Assembly (NCBI RefSeq): GCF_021018805.1
Contig: NW_026961104.1
Coordinates: 56,001 to 120,000 of the forward strand
Reading direction: 5' to 3'
From: Prinia subflava
Lineage: Eukaryota; Chordata; Aves; Passeriformes; Cisticolidae
Length of the DNA stretch: 64,000 nucleotides
Below the pieces are notes generated by a model. That model searched no databases, was not told where the DNA came from, and was given only the letters and a program-made list of their open reading frames with translations. The position numbers were made by a program, and so were the translations under genes. Below, piece after piece: positions 11,403 to 24,678 of this stretch (the first letter of the stretch is position 1; each line of letters starts with the position of its first letter).

Positions 11403-12707
11403 GCTTTGCTGTTGCTGTGTGGTTTTCTCAAGAAACAAACCCTGTTTGTTCTCTGTACTTGCAGCGAGCAGAGAAGCTCTTGAAGACACGTACCTGCTTT
11501 CTCCACTACTGACGTATATTTTGTACCAGTTGGTGTATTCCTCGTCTGGAGAGCAGGAGCAAAGGTTTTAGGACCTAAATTGCTTGATTTCCTTGGAAGA
11601 GATATGTAGAACACTGTGCTTTGCTGTTACTGTGTTGGTTTTCTCAAGACACAAGTCCTGTTGGCTGTCTGTGTTTGCAGCAAGCAGAGAAGCTGCTGCA
11701 GACACTTTCTTGCTCCTTTTCCACTAGTGAAGTATATTTTGTACCAGTTGGTGTATTCCTCGTCTGCAGAGCAAGTGCAAAGGTTTTAGGATCTAAATTG
11801 CTTGTTTTCCATGGAAGAGCTATGTAGAACACTATGCTTTGCTGTTGCTGTGTTGGTTTTCTAAAGACACAAGCCCTGTTTGTTCCCTGTGTTTTCAGCA
11901 AGCAGAGAAGCTGCTGCAGACACTTTCTTGCCCCTTTTCCACTAGTGAAGTATATTTTGTACCAGTTGGTGTATTCCTCGTCTGCAGAGCAAGTGCAAAG
12001 GTTTTAGGATCTAAATTGCTTGTTTTCCATGGAAGAGCTATGTAGAACACTGTGCTTTGCTGTTGCTGTGTTGGTTTTCTAAAGACACAAGCCCTGTTTG
12101 TTCCCTGTGTTTTCAGCAAGCAGAGAAGCTGCTGCAGACACTTTCTTGCCCCTTTTCCACAAGTGAAGTATATTTTGTGCCAGTTGGTGTGTTCCTCCTC
12201 TGCAGAGCAAGAGCAAAGGTTTTAGGATCTAAATTGCTTGTTTTCCATGGAAGAGCTATGTAGAACACTGTGCTTTGCTGTTGCTGTGTTGGTTTTCTCA
12301 AGACACAAGTCCTGTTGGTTGTCTGTGTTTGCAGCAAGCAGAGAAGCTGCTGCAGACACTTTCTTGCCCCTTTTCCACAAGTGAAGTATATTTTGTACCA
12401 GTTGGTGTATTCCTCGTCTGCAGAGCAAGAGCAAAGGTTTTAGGATCTAAATTGCTTGTTTTCCATGGAAGAGCTATGTAGAACACTATGCTTTGCTGTT
12501 GCTGTGTTGGTTTTCTCAAGACACAAGTCCTGTTGGTTGTCTGTGTTTGCAGCAAGCAGAGAAGCTGCTGCAGACACTTTCTTGCCCCTTTTCCACAAGT
12601 GAAGTATATTTTGTACCAGTTGGTGTATTCCTCGTCTGCAGAGCAAGAGCAAATATGTTAGGACCTAAATTACTTGATTTCCATGGAAGAGCTCTGTAGA
12701 ACACTAT
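11403..12707 (+). repeat. HOR unit 8: 6-mer, D with 1-bp deletion
   Basis: Order: D-A-Bk-C-E-F, 1305 bp; counterpart of unit 4. The Bk lacks the D-like patch, and the C at 12054 has tgtgttgg where units 2, 4 and 6 have tgttttgg. Confidence 0.9.
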
Positions 12708-14013
12708 GCTTTGCTGTTGCTGTGTCGGTTTTCTCAAGAAACAAACCCTGTTTGTTCTCTGTACTTGCAGCGAGCAGAGAAGCTCTTGAAGACACGTACC
12801 TGCTTTCTCCACTACTGACGTATATTTTGTACCAGTTGGTGTATTCCTCGTCTGGAGAGCAGGAGCAAAGGTTTTAGGACCTAAATTGCTTGATTTCCTT
12901 GGAAGAGATATGTAGAACACTGTGCTTTGCTGTTACTGTGTTGGTTTTCTCAAGACACAAGTCCTGTTGGCTGTCTGTGTTTGCAGCAAGCAGAGAAGCT
13001 GCTGCAGACACTTTCTTGCTCCTTTCCCACTAGTGAAGTATATTTTGTACCAGTTGGTGTATTCCTCGTCTGCAGAGCAAGAGCAAAGGTTTTAGGATCT
13101 AAATTGCTTGTTTTCCATGGAAGAGCTATGTAGAACACTATGCTTTGCTGTTGCTGTGTTGGTTTTCTCAAGACACAAGCCCTGTTTGTTCTCTGTGTTT
13201 TCAGCAAGCAGAGAAGCTGCTGCAGACACTTTCTTGCCCCTTTTCCACTAGTGAAGTATATTTTGTACCAGTTGGTGTATTCCTCGTCTGCAGAGCAAAT
13301 GCAAAGGTTTTAGGATCTAAATTGCTTGTTTTCCATGGAAGAGCTCTGTAGAACACTATGCTTTGCTGTTGCTGTGTTGGTTTTCTAAAGACACAAGCCC
13401 TGTTTGTTCCCTGTGTTTTCAGCAAGCAGAGAAGCTGCTGCAGACACTTTCTTGCCCCTTTTCCACAAGTGAAGTATATTTTGTGCCAGTTGGTGTGTTC
13501 CTCCTCTGCAGAGCAAGAGCAAAGGTTTTAGGATCTAAATTGCTTGTTTTCCATGGAAGAGCTATGTAGAACACTATGCTTTGCTGTTGCTGTGTTGGTT
13601 TTCTCAAGACACAAGTCCTGTTGGTTGTCTGTGTTTGCAGCAAGCAGAGAAGCTGCTGCAGACACTTTCTTGCCCCTTTTCCACAAGTGAAGTATATTTT
13701 GTACCAGTTGGTGTATTCCTCGTCTGCAGAGCAAGAGCAAAGGTTTTAGGATCTAAATTGCTTGTTTTCCATGGAAGAGCTATGTAGAACACTATGCTTT
13801 GCTGCTGCTGTGTTGGTTTTCTCAAGACACAAGTCCTGTTGGTTGTCTGTGTTTGCAGCAAGCAGAGAAGCTGCTGCAGACACTTTCTTGCCCCTTTTCC
13901 ACAAGTGAAGTATATTTTGTACCAGTTGGTGTATTCCTCGTCTGCAGAGCAAGAGCAAATATGTTAGGACCTAAATTACTTGATTTCTATGGAAGAGCTC
14001 TGTAGAACACTAT
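12708..14013 (+). repeat. HOR unit 9: canonical 6-mer
   Basis: Order: D-A-B-C-E-F, 1306 bp; counterpart of unit 5, including ctttcccac in A and t at 13988 in F. A private c at 13805 (gctgctgctg) distinguishes it. Confidence 0.9.
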
Positions 14014-15319
14014 GCTTTGCTGTTGCTGTGTCGGTTTTCTCAAGAAACAAACCCTGTTTGTTCTCTGTACTTGCAGCGAGCAGAGAAGCTCTTGAAGACA
14101 CGTACCTGCTTTCTCCACTACTGACGTATATTTTGTACCAGTTGGTGTATTCCTCGTCTGGAGAGCAGGAGCAAAGGTTTTAGGACCTAAATTGCTTGAT
14201 TTCCTTGGAAGAGATATGTAGAACACTGTGCTTTGCTGTTGCTGTGTTGGTTTTCTCAAGACACAAGTCCTGTTGGTTGTCTGTGTTTGCAGCAAGCAGA
14301 GAAGCTGCTGCAGACACTTTCTTGCTCCTTTTCCACTAGTGAAGTATATTTTGTACCAGTTGGTGTATTCCTCGTCTGCAGAGCAAGAGCAAAGGTTTTA
14401 GGATCTAAATTGCTTGTTTTCCATGGAAGAGCTCTGTAGAACACTATGCTTTGCTGTTGCTGTGTTGGTTTTCTCAAGACACAAGCCCTGTTTGTTCTCT
14501 GTGTTTTCAGCAAGCAGAGAAGCTGCTGCAGACACTTTCTTGCCCCTTTTCCACAAGTGAAGTATATTTTGTACCAGTTGGTGTATTCCTCGTCTGCAGA
14601 GCAAGTGCAAAGGTTTTAGGATCTAAATTACTTGTTTTCCATGGAAGAGCTATGTAGAACACTATGCTTTGCTGTTGCTGTGTTGGTTTTCTAAAGACAC
14701 AAGCCCTGTTTGTTCCCTGTGTTTACAGCAAGCAGAGAAGCTGCTGCAGACACTTTCTTGCCCCTTTTCCACAAGTGAAGTATATTTTGTGCCAGTTGGT
14801 GTGTTCCTCCTCTGCAGAGCAAGAGCAAAGGTTTTAGGATCTAAATTGCTTGTTTTCCATGGAAGAGCTCTGTAGAACACTGTGCTTTGCTGTTGCTGTG
14901 TTGGTTTTCTCAAGACACAAGTCCTGTTGGTTGTCTGTGTTTGCAGCAAGCAGAGAAGCTGCTGCAGACACTTTCTTGCCCCTTTTCCACAAGTGAAGTA
15001 TATTTTGTACCAGTTGGTGTATTCCTCGTCTGCAGAGCAAGAGCAAAGGTTTTAGGATCTAAATTGCTTGTTTTCCATGGAAGAGCTATGTAGAACACTA
15101 TGCTTTGCTGTTGCTGTGTTGGTTTTCTCAAGACACAAGTCCTGTTGGTTGTCTGTGTTTGCAGCAAGCAGAGAAGCTGCTGCAGACACTTTCTTGCCCC
15201 TTTTCCACAAGTGAAGTATATTTTGTACCAGTTGGTGTATTCCTCGTCTGCAGAGCAAGAGCAAATATGTTAGGACCTAAATTACTTGATTTCCATGGAA
15301 GAGCTCTGTAGAACACTAT
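14014..15319 (+). repeat. HOR unit 10: variant 6-mer
   Basis: Order: D, A-like with g12, B-like with ccacaagtg, C-like with gtttacagc, E, F; 1306 bp. The 5.66-kb periodicity stops here. Confidence 0.85.
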
Positions 15320-16625
15320 GCTTTGCTGTTGCTGTGTCGGTTTTCTCAAGAAACAAACCCTGTTTGTTCTCTGTACTTGCAGCGAGCAGAGAAGCTCTTG
15401 AAGACACGTACCTGCTTTCTCCACTACTGACGTATATTTTGTACCAGTTGGTGTATTCCTCGTCTGGAGAGCAGGAGCAAAGGTTTTAGGACCTAAATTG
15501 CTTGATTTCCTTGGAAGAGATATGTAGAACACTGTGCTTTGCTGTTACTGTGTTGGTTTTCTCAAGACACAAGTCCTGTTGGTTGTCTGTGTTTGCAGCA
15601 AGCAGAGAAGCTGCTGCAGACACTTTCTTGCTCCTTTTCCACTAGTGAAGTATATTTTGTACCAGTTGGTGTATTCCTCGTCTGCAGAGCAAGAGCAAAG
15701 GTTTTAGGATCTAAATTGCTTGTTTTCCATGGAAGAGCTATGTAGAACACTATGCTTTGCTGTTGCTGTGTTGGTTTTCTCAAGACACAAGCCCTGTTTG
15801 TTCTCTGTGTTTTCAGCAAGCAGAGAAGCTGCTGCAGACACTTTCTTGCCCCTTTTCCACTAGTGAAGTATATTTTGTACCAGTTGGTGTATTCCTCGTC
15901 TGCAGAGCAAGTGCAAAGGTTTTAGGATCTAAATTGCTTGTTTTCCATGGAAGAGCTATGTAGAACACTATGCTTTGCTGTTGCTGTGTTGGTTTTCTCA
16001 AGACACAAGCCCTGTTGGTTGTCTGTGTTTGCAGCAAGCAGAGAAGCTGCTGCAGACACTTTCTTGCCCCTTTTCCACAAGTGAAGTATATTTTGTGCCA
16101 GTTGGTGTGTTCCTCCTCTGCAGAGCAAGAGCAAAGGTTTTAGGATCTAAATTGCTTGTTTTCCATGGAAGAGCTATGTAGAACACTGTGCTTTGCTGTT
16201 ACTGTGTTGGTTTTCTCAAGACACAAGTCCTGTTGGTTGTCTGTGTTTGCAGCAAGCAGAGAAGCTGCTGCAGACAGTTTCTTGCTCCTTTTCCACTAGT
16301 GAAGTATATTTTGTACCAGTTGGTGTATTCCTCGTCTGCAGAGCAAGAGCAAAGGTTTTAGGATCTAAATTGCTTGTTTTCCATGGAAGAGCTATGTAGA
16401 ACACTATGCTTTGCTGTTGCTGTGTTGGTTTTCTCAAGACACAAGCCCTGTTTGTTCTCTGTGTTTTCAGCAAGCAGAGAAGCTGCTGCAGACACTTTCT
16501 TGCCCCTTTTCCACTAGTGAAGTATATTTTGTACCAGTTGGTGTATTCCTCGTCTGCAGAGCAAGTGCAAAGGTTTTAGGATCTAAATTGCTTGTTTTCC
16601 ATGGAAGAGCTCTGTAGAACACTAT
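15320..16625 (+). repeat. HOR unit 11: 6-mer without F
   Basis: Order: D-A-B-(E/C hybrid at 15972)-A-B, 1306 bp. The second A (16190) reads cagacagtttc. The unit runs from B straight into the next D without the F-type linker. Confidence 0.85.
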
Positions 16626-18367
16626 GCTTTGCTGTTGCTGTGTCGGTTTTCTCAAGAAACAAACCCTGTTTGTTCTCTGTACTTGCAGCGAGCAGAGAAG
16701 CTCTTGAAGACACGTACCTGCTTTCTCCACTACTGACGTATATTTTGTACCAGTTGGTGTATTCCTCGTCTGGAGAGCAGGAGCAAAGGTTTTAGGACCT
16801 AAATTGCTTGATTTCCTTGGAAGAGCTATGTAGAACACTGTGCTTTGCTGTTACTGTGTTGGTTTTCTCAAGACACAAGTCCTGTTGGCTGTCTGTGTTT
16901 GCAGCAAGCAGAGAAGCTGCTGCAGACACTTTCTTGCTCCTTTTCCACTAGTGAAGTATATTTTGTACCAGTTGGTGTATTCCTCGTCTGCAGAGCAAGA
17001 GCAAAGGTTTTAGGATCTAAATTGCTTGTTTTCCATGGAAGAGCTATGTAGAACACTATGCTTTGCTGTTGCTGTGTTGGTTTTCTCAAGACACAAGTCC
17101 TGTTTGTTCTCTGTGTTTTCAGCAAGCAGAGAAGCTGCTGCAGACACTTTCTTGCCCCTTTTCCACTAGTGAAGTATATTTTGTACCAGTTGGTGTATTC
17201 CTCGTCTGCAGAGCAAGTGCAAAGGTTTTAGGATCTAAATTGCTTGTTTTCCATGGAAGAGCTCTGTAGAACACTATGCTTTGCTGTTGCTGTGTTGGTT
17301 TTCTAAAGACACAAGCCCTGTTTGTTCCCTGTGTTTTCAGCAAGCAGAGAAGCTGCTGCAGACACTTTCTTGCCCCTTTTCCACAAGTGAAGTATATTTT
17401 GTGCCAGTTGGTGTGTTCCTCCTCTGCAGAGCAAGAGCAAAGGTTTTAGGATCTAAATTGCTTGTTTTCCATGGAAGAGCTATGTAGAACACTGTGCTTT
17501 GCTGTTGCTGTGTTGGTTTTCTCAAGACACAAGTCCTGTTGGTTGTCTGTGTTTGCAGCAAGCAGAGAAGCTGCTGCAGACACTTTCTTGCCCCTTTTCC
17601 ACAAGTGAAGTATATTTTGTACCAGTTGGTGTATTCCTCGTCTGCAGAGCAAGAGCAAAGGTTTTAGGATCTAAATTGCTTGTTTTCCATGGAAGAGCTA
17701 TTAAGAACACTATGCTTTGCTGTTGCTGTGTTGGTTTTCTCAAGACACAAGCCCTGTTTGTTCTCTGTGTTTTCAGCAAGCAGAGAAGCTGCTGCAGACA
17801 CTTTCTTGCCCCTTTTCCACTAGTGAAGTATATTTTGTACCAGTTGGTGTATTCCTCGTCTGCAGAGCAAGTGCAAAGGTTTTAGGATCTAAATTGCTTG
17901 TTTTCCATGGAAGAGCTATTAAGAACACTATGCTTTGCTGTTGCTGTGTTGGTTTTCTCAAGACACAAGTCCTGTTGGTTGTCTGTGTTTGCAGCAAGCA
18001 GAGAAGCTGCTGCAGACACTTTCTTGCCCCTTTTCCACAAGTGAAGTATATTTTGTACCAGTTGGTGTATTCCTCGTCTGCAGAGCAAGAGCAAAGGTTT
18101 TAGGATCTAAATTGCTTGTTTTCCATGGAAGAGCTATGTAGAACACTATGCTTTGCTGTTGCTGTGTTGGTTTTCTCAAGACACAAGTCCTGTTGGTTGT
18201 CTGTGTTTGCAGCAAGCAGAGAAGCTGCTGCAGACACTTTCTTGCCCCTTTTCCACAAGTGAAGTATATTTTGTACCAGTTGGTGTATTCCTCGTCTGCA
18301 GAGCAAGAGCAAATATGTTAGGACCTAAATTACTTGATTTCCATGGAAGAGCTCTGTAGAACACTAT
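16626..18367 (+). repeat. HOR unit 12: 8-mer
   Basis: Order: D-A-B-C-E-B-E-F, 1742 bp. D ends gagctatg rather than gagatatg. The monomers at 17496 and 17714 end attaagaac where others have atgtagaac. Confidence 0.87.
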
Positions 18368-19672
18368 GCTTTGCTGTTGCTGTGTCGGTTTTCTCAAGAA
18401 ACAAACCCTGTTTGTTCTCTGTACTTGCAGCGAGCAGAGAAGCTCTTGAAGACACGTACCTGCTTTCTCCACTACTGACGTATATTTTGTACCAGTTGGT
18501 GTATTCCTCGTCTGCAGAGCAGGAGCAAAGGTTTTAGGACCTAAATTGCTTGATTTCCTTGGAAGAGATATGTAGAACACTGTGCTTTGCTGTTACTGTG
18601 TTGGTTTTCTCAAGACACAAGTCCTGTTGGTTGTCTGTGTTTGCAGCAAGCAGAGAAGCTGCTGCAGACACTTTCTTGCTCCTTTTCCACTAGTGAAGTA
18701 TATTTTGTACCAGTTGGTGTATTCCTCGTCTGCAGAGCAAGAGCAAAGGTTTTAGGATCTAAATTGCTTGTTTTCCATGGAAGAGCTATTAAGAACACTA
18801 TGCTTTGCTGTTGCTGTGTTGGTTTTCTCAAGACACAAGCCCTGTTTGTTCTCTGTGTTTTCAGCAAGCAGAGAAGCTGCTGCAGACACTTTCTTGCCCC
18901 TTTTCCACTAGTGAAGTATATTTTGTACCAGTTGGTGTATTCCTCGTCTGCAGAGCAAGTGCAAAGGTTTTAGGATCTAAATTGCTTGTTTTCCATGGAA
19001 GAGCTCTGTAGAACACTATGCTTTGCTGTTGCTGTGTTGGTTTTCTAAAGACACAAGCCCTGTTTGTTCCCTGTGTTTTCAGCAAGCAGAGAAGCTGCTG
19101 CAGACACTTTCTTGCCCCTTTTCCACAAGTGAAGTATATTTTGTGCCAGTTGGTGTGTTCCTCCTCTGCAGAGCAAGAGCAAAGGTTTTAGGATCAAATT
19201 GCTTGTTTTCCATGGAAGAGCTCTGTAGAACACTATGCTTTGCTGTTGCTGTGTTGGTTTTCTCAAGACACAAGTCCTGTTGGTTGTCTGTGTTTGCAGC
19301 AAGCAGAGAAGCTGCTGCAGACACTTTCTTGCCCCTTTTCCACAAGTGAAGTATATTTTGTACCAGTTGGTGTATTCCTCGTCTGCAGAGCAAGAGCAAA
19401 GGTTTTAGGATCTAAATTGCTTGTTTTCCATGGAAGAGCTATGTAGAACACTATGCTTTGCTGTTGCTGTGTTGGTTTTCTCAAGACACAAGTCCTGTTG
19501 GTTGTCTGTGTTTGCAGCAAGCAGAGAAGCTGCTGCAGACACTTTCTTGCCCCTTTTCCACAAGTGAAGTATATTTTGTACCAGTTGGTGTATTCCTCGT
19601 CTGCAGAGCAAGAGCAAATATGTTAGGACCTAAATTACTTGATTTCCATGGAAGAGCTCTGTAGAACACTAT
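18368..19672 (+). repeat. HOR unit 13: 6-mer with ggatcaaat deletion
   Basis: Order: D-A-B-C-E-F, 1305 bp. D has tctgcagagcagg; A ends attaagaac; C at 19020 has lost one base near 19195 (ggatcaaatt). All three marks recur together in units 23 and 42. Confidence 0.88.
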
Positions 19673-20978
19673 GCTTTGCTGTTGCTGTGTCGGTTTTCTC
19701 AAGAAACAAACCCTGTTTGTTCTCTGTACTTGCAGCGAGCAGAGAAGCTCTTGAAGACACGTACCTGCTTTCTCCACTACTGACGTATATTTTGTACCAG
19801 TTGGTGTATTCCTCGTCTGGAGAGCAGGAGCAAAGGTTTTAGGACCTAAATTGCTTGATTTCCTTGGAAGAGATATGTAGAACACTGTGCTTTGCTGTTG
19901 CTGTGTTGGTTTTCTCAAGACACAAGTCCTGTTGGTTGTCTGTGTTTTCAGCAAGCAGAGAAGCTGCTGCAGACACTTTCTTGCTCCTTTTCCACTAGTG
20001 AAGTATATTTTGTACCAGTTGGTGTATTCCTCGTCTGCAGAGCAAGAGCAAAGGTTTTAGGATCTAAATTGCTTGTTTTCCATGGAAGAGCTATGTAGAA
20101 CACTATGCTTTGCTGTTGCTGTGTTGGTTTTCTCAAGACACAAGCCCTGTTTGTTCTCTGTGTTTTCAGCAAGCAGAGAAGCTGCTGCAGACACTTTCTT
20201 GCCCCTTTTCCACTAGTGAAGTATATTTTGTACCAGTTGGTGTATTCCTCGTCTGCAGAGCAAGTGCAAAAGTTTTAGGATCTAAATTGCTTGTTTTCCA
20301 TGGAAGAGCTATGTAGAACACTATGCTTTGCTGTTGCTGTGTTGGTTTTCTAAAGACACAAGCCCTGTTTGTTCCCTGTGTTTTCAGCAAGCAGAGAAGC
20401 TGCTGCAGACACTTTCTTGCCCCTTTTCCACAAGTGAAGTATATTTTGTGCCAGTTGGTGTGTTCCTCCTCTGCAGAGCAAGAGCAAAGGTTTTAGGATC
20501 TAAATTGCTTGTTTTCCATGGAAGAGCTATGTAGAACACTGTGCTTTGCTGTTGCTGTGTTGGTTTTCTCAAGACACAAGTCCTGTTGGTTGTCTGTGTT
20601 TGCAGCAAGCAGAGAAGCTGCTGCAGACACTTTCTTGCCCCTTTTCCACAAGTGAAGTATATTTTGTACCAGTTGGTGTATTCCTCGTCTGCAGAGCAAG
20701 AGCAAAGGTTTTAGGATCTAAATTGCTTGTTTTCCATGGAAGAGCTCTGTAGAACACTATGCTTTGCTGTTGCTGTGTTGGTTTTCTCAAGACACAAGTC
20801 CTGTTGGTTGTCTGTGTTTGCAGCAAGCAGAGAAGCTGCTGCAGACACTTTCTTGCCCCTTTTCCACAAGTGAAGTATATTTTGTACCAGTTGGTGTATT
20901 CCTCGTCTGCAGAGCAAGAGCAAATATGTTAGGACCTAAATTACTTGATTTCCATGGAAGAGCTCTGTAGAACACTAT
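19673..20978 (+). repeat. HOR unit 14: 6-mer
   Basis: Order: D-A(g12)-B-C-E-F, 1306 bp. B carries gcaaaagtttt near 20270, shared with units 24 and 43. The A here has ttttcagc. Confidence 0.88.
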
Positions 20979-22066
20979 GCTTTGCTGTTGCTGTGTCGGT
21001 TTTCTCAAGAAACAAACCCTGTTTGTTCTCTGTACTTGCAGCGAGCAGAGAAGCTCTTGAAGACACGTACCTGCTTTCTCCACTACTGACGTATATTTTG
21101 TACCAGTTGGTGTATTCCTCGTCTGGAGAGCAGGAGCAAAGGTTTTAGGACCTAAATTGCTTGATTTCCTTGGAAGAGATATGTAGAACACTGTGCTTTG
21201 CTGTTACTGTGTTGGTTTTCTCAAGACACAAGTCCTGTTGGCTGTCTGTGTTTGCAGCAAGCAGAGAAGCTGCTGCAGACACTTTCTTGCTCCTTTTCCA
21301 CTAGTGAAGTATATTTTGTACCAGTTGGTGTATTCCTCGTCTGCAGAGCAAGAGCAAAGGTTTTAGGATCTAAATTGCTTGTTTTCCATGGAAGAGCTCT
21401 GTAGAACACTATGCTTTGCTGTTGCTGTGTTGGTTTTCTAAAGACACAAGCCCTGTTTGTTCCCTGTGTTTTCAGCAAGCAGAGAAGCTGCTGCAGACAC
21501 TTTCTTGCCCCTTTTCCACAAGTGAAGTATATTTTGTGCCAGTTGGTGTGTTCCTCCTCTGCAGAGCAAGAGCAAAGGTTTTAGGATCTAAATTGCTTGT
21601 TTTCCATGGAAGAGCTATGTAGAACACTATGCTTTGCTGTTGCTGTGTTGGTTTTCTCAAGACACAAGTCCTGTTGGTTGTCTGTGTTTGCAGCAAGCAG
21701 AGAAGCTGCTGCAGACACTTTCTTGCCCCTTTTCCACAAGTGAAGTATATTTTCTACCAGTTGGTGTATTCCTCGTCTGCAGAGCAAGATCAAAGGTTTT
21801 AGGATCTAAATTGCTTGTTTTCCATGGAAGAGCTATGTAGAACACTATGCTTTGCTGTTGCTGTGTTGGTTTTCTCAAGACACAAGTCCTGTTGGTTGTC
21901 TGTGTTTGCAGCAAGCAGAGAAGCTGCTGCAGACACTTTCTTGCCCCTTTTCCACAAGTGAAGTATATTTTGTACCAGTTGGTGTATTCCTCGTCTGCAG
22001 AGCAAGAGCAAAGGTTTTAGGATCTAAATTGCTTGTTTTCCATGGAAGAGCTCTGTAGAACACTAT
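20979..22066 (+). repeat. HOR unit 15: 5-mer without F
   Basis: Order: D-A-C-E-E, 1088 bp. The E at 21631 has tttctacc and caagatcaaagg. The last E runs directly into D. Confidence 0.87.
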
Positions 22067-23372
22067 GCTTTGCTGTTGCTGTGTCGGTTTTCTCAAGAAA
22101 CAAACCCTGTTTGTTCTCTGTACTTGCAGCGAGCAGAGAAGCTCTTGAAGACACGTACCTGCTTTCTCCACTACTGACGTATATTTTGTACCAGTTGGTG
22201 TATTCCTCGTCTGGAGAGCAGGAGCAAAGGTTTTAGGACCTAAATTGCTTGATTTCCTTGGAAGAGATATGTAGAACACTGTGCTTTGCTGTTACTGTGT
22301 TGGTTTTTTCAAGACACAAGTCCTGTTGGTTGTCTGTGTTTGCAGCAAGCAGAGAAGCTGCTGCAGACAGTTTCTTGCCTTTTTTCCACAAGTGAAGTAT
22401 ATTTTGTACCAGTTGGTGTATTCCTCGTCTGCAGAGCAAGAGCAAAGGTGTTAGGACCTAAACTGCTTAATTTCCATGGAAGAGCTCTGTAGAACACTAT
22501 GGTTTTCGGTTGCTGTGTCGGTTTTCTCAAGACACAAGCCCTGTTTGTTCTCTGTGTTTGCAGCAAGCAGAGAAGCTGCTGCAGACACTTTCTTGCCCCT
22601 TTTCCACTAGTGAAGTATATTTTGTACCAGTTGGTGTATTCCTCGTCTGCAGAGCAAGTGCAAAGGTTTTAGGATCTAAATTGCTTGTTTTCCATGGAAG
22701 AGCTATGTAGAACACTATGCTTTGCTGTTGCTGTGTTGGTTTTCTCAAGACACAAGCCCTGTTTGTTCTCTGTGTTTTCAGCAAGCAGAGAAGCTGCTGC
22801 AGACACTTTCTTGCCCCTTTTCCACAAGTGAAGTATATTTTGTGCCAGTTGGTGTGTTCCTCGTCTGCAGAGCAAGAGCAAAGGTTTTAGGATCTAAATT
22901 GCTTGTTTTCCATGGAAGAGCTATGTAGAACACTATGCTTTGCTGTTGCTGTGTTGGTTTTCTCAAGACACAAGTCCTGTTGGTTGTCTGTGTTTGCAGC
23001 AAGCAGAGAAGCTGCTGCAGACACTTTCTTGCCCCTTTTCCACAAGTGAAGTATATTTTGTACCAGTTGGTGTATTCCTCGTCTGCAGAGCAAGAGCAAA
23101 GGTTTTAGGATCTAAATTGCTTGTTTTCCATGGAAGAGCTATGTAGAACACTATGCTTTGCTGTTGCTGTGTTGGTTTTCTCAAGACACAAGTCCTGTTG
23201 GTTGTCTGTGTTTGCAGCAAGCAGAGAAGCTGCTGCAGACACTTTCTTGCCCCTTTTCCACAAGTGAAGTATATTTTGTACCAGTTGGTGTATTCCTCGT
23301 CTGCAGAGCAAGAGCAAATATGTTAGGACCTAAATTACTTGATTTCCATGGAAGAGCTCTGTAGAACACTAT
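22067..23372 (+). repeat. HOR unit 16: 6-mer with X monomers
   Basis: Order: D-X-X2-G-like-E-F, 1306 bp. X (22283) has ggttttttcaag, cagacagtttc, gccttttttcc and aaggtgttaggacc. X2 (22501) begins ggttttcggttg instead of gctttgctgttg. Confidence 0.87.
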
Positions 23373-24678
23373 GCTTTGCTGTTGCTGTGTCGGTTTTCTC
23401 AAGAAACAAACCCTGTTTGTTCTCTGTACTTGCAGCGAGCAGAGAAGCTCTTGAAGACACGTACCTGCTTTCTCCACTACTGACGTATATTTTGTACCAG
23501 TTGGTGTATTCCTCGTCTGGAGAGCAAGAGCAAAGGTTTTAGGACCTAAATTGCTTGATTTCCTTGGAAGAGATATGTAGAACACTGTGCTTTGCTGTTA
23601 CTGTGTTGGTTTTTTCAAGACACAAGTCCTGTTGGTTGTCTGTGTTTGCAGCAAGCAGAGAAGCTGCTGCAGACAGTTTCTTGCCTTTTTTCCACAAGTG
23701 AAGTATATTTTGTACCAGTTGGTGTATTCCTCGTCTGCAGAGCAAGAGCAAAGGTGTTAGGACCTAAACTGCTTAATTTCCATGGAAGAGCTCTGTAGAA
23801 CACTATGGTTTTCGGTTGCTGTGTTTGTTTTCTCAAGACACAAGCCCTGTTTGTTCTCTGTGTTTGCAGCAAGCAGAGAAGCTGCTGCAGACACTTTCTT
23901 GCCCCTTTTCCACTAGTGAAGTATATTTTGTACCAGTTGGTGTATTCCTCGTCTGCAGAGCAAGTGCAAAGGTTTTAGGATCTAAATTGCTTGTTTTCCA
24001 TGGAAGAGCTATGTAGAACACTATGCTTTGCTGTTGCTGTGTTGGTTTTCTCAAGACACAAGCCCTGTTTGTTCTCTGTGTTTTCAGCAAGCAGAGAAGC
24101 TGCTGCAGACACTTTCTTGCCCCTTTTCCACAAGTGAAGTATATTTTGTGCCAGTTGGTGTGTTCCTCGTCTGCAGAGCAAGAGCAAAGGTTTTAGGATC
24201 TAAATTGCTTGTTTTCCATGGAAGAGCTATGTAGAACACTATGCTTTGCTGTTGCTGTGTTGGTTTTCTCAAGACACAAGTCCTGTTGGTTGTCTGTGTT
24301 TGCAGCAAGCAGAGAAGCTGCTGCAGACACTTTCTTGCCCCTTTTCCACAAGTGAAGTATATTTTGTACCAGTTGGTGTATTCCTCGTCTGCAGAGCAAG
24401 AGCAAAGGTTTTAGGATCTAAATTGCTTGTTTTCCATGGAAGAGCTATGTAGAACACTATGCTTTGCTGTTGCTGTGTTGGTTTTCTCAAGACACAAGTC
24501 CTGTTGGTTGTCTGTGTTTGCAGCAAGCAGAGAAGCTGCTGCAGACACTTTCTTGCCCCTTTTCCACAAGTGAAGTATATTTTGTACCAGTTGGTGTATT
24601 CCTCGTCTGCAGAGCAAGAGCAAATATGTTAGGACCTAAATTACTTGATTTCCATGGAAGAGCTCTGTAGAACACTAT
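23373..24678 (+). repeat. HOR unit 17: 6-mer with X monomers
   Basis: A tandem near-copy of unit 16 at an offset of 1306 bp. It differs in D (gagcaagagc for gagcaggagc) and in X2 (gtgtttgttttc for gtgtcggttttc). Confidence 0.87.

Larger units (their letters stand above)
8355..14013 (+). repeat. 26-monomer block, copy 2 (~5.66 kb)
   Basis: Units 6-9, 5659 bp. Differences from copy 1 that I noticed: an intact D in unit 6, no D-like patch in the Bk of unit 8, tgtgttgg in the C of unit 8, and c13805. The private t at 8329 and 13988 is shared. Confidence 0.88.

Noticed and set aside
17499..18103. Read-through frames of 128 codons on the + strand (also near 18587, 26640, 29032, 31208 and 51659)
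   Set aside because: They arise where attaag replaces the in-frame tag stop of atgtag. This is a satellite variant, not a coding signal.
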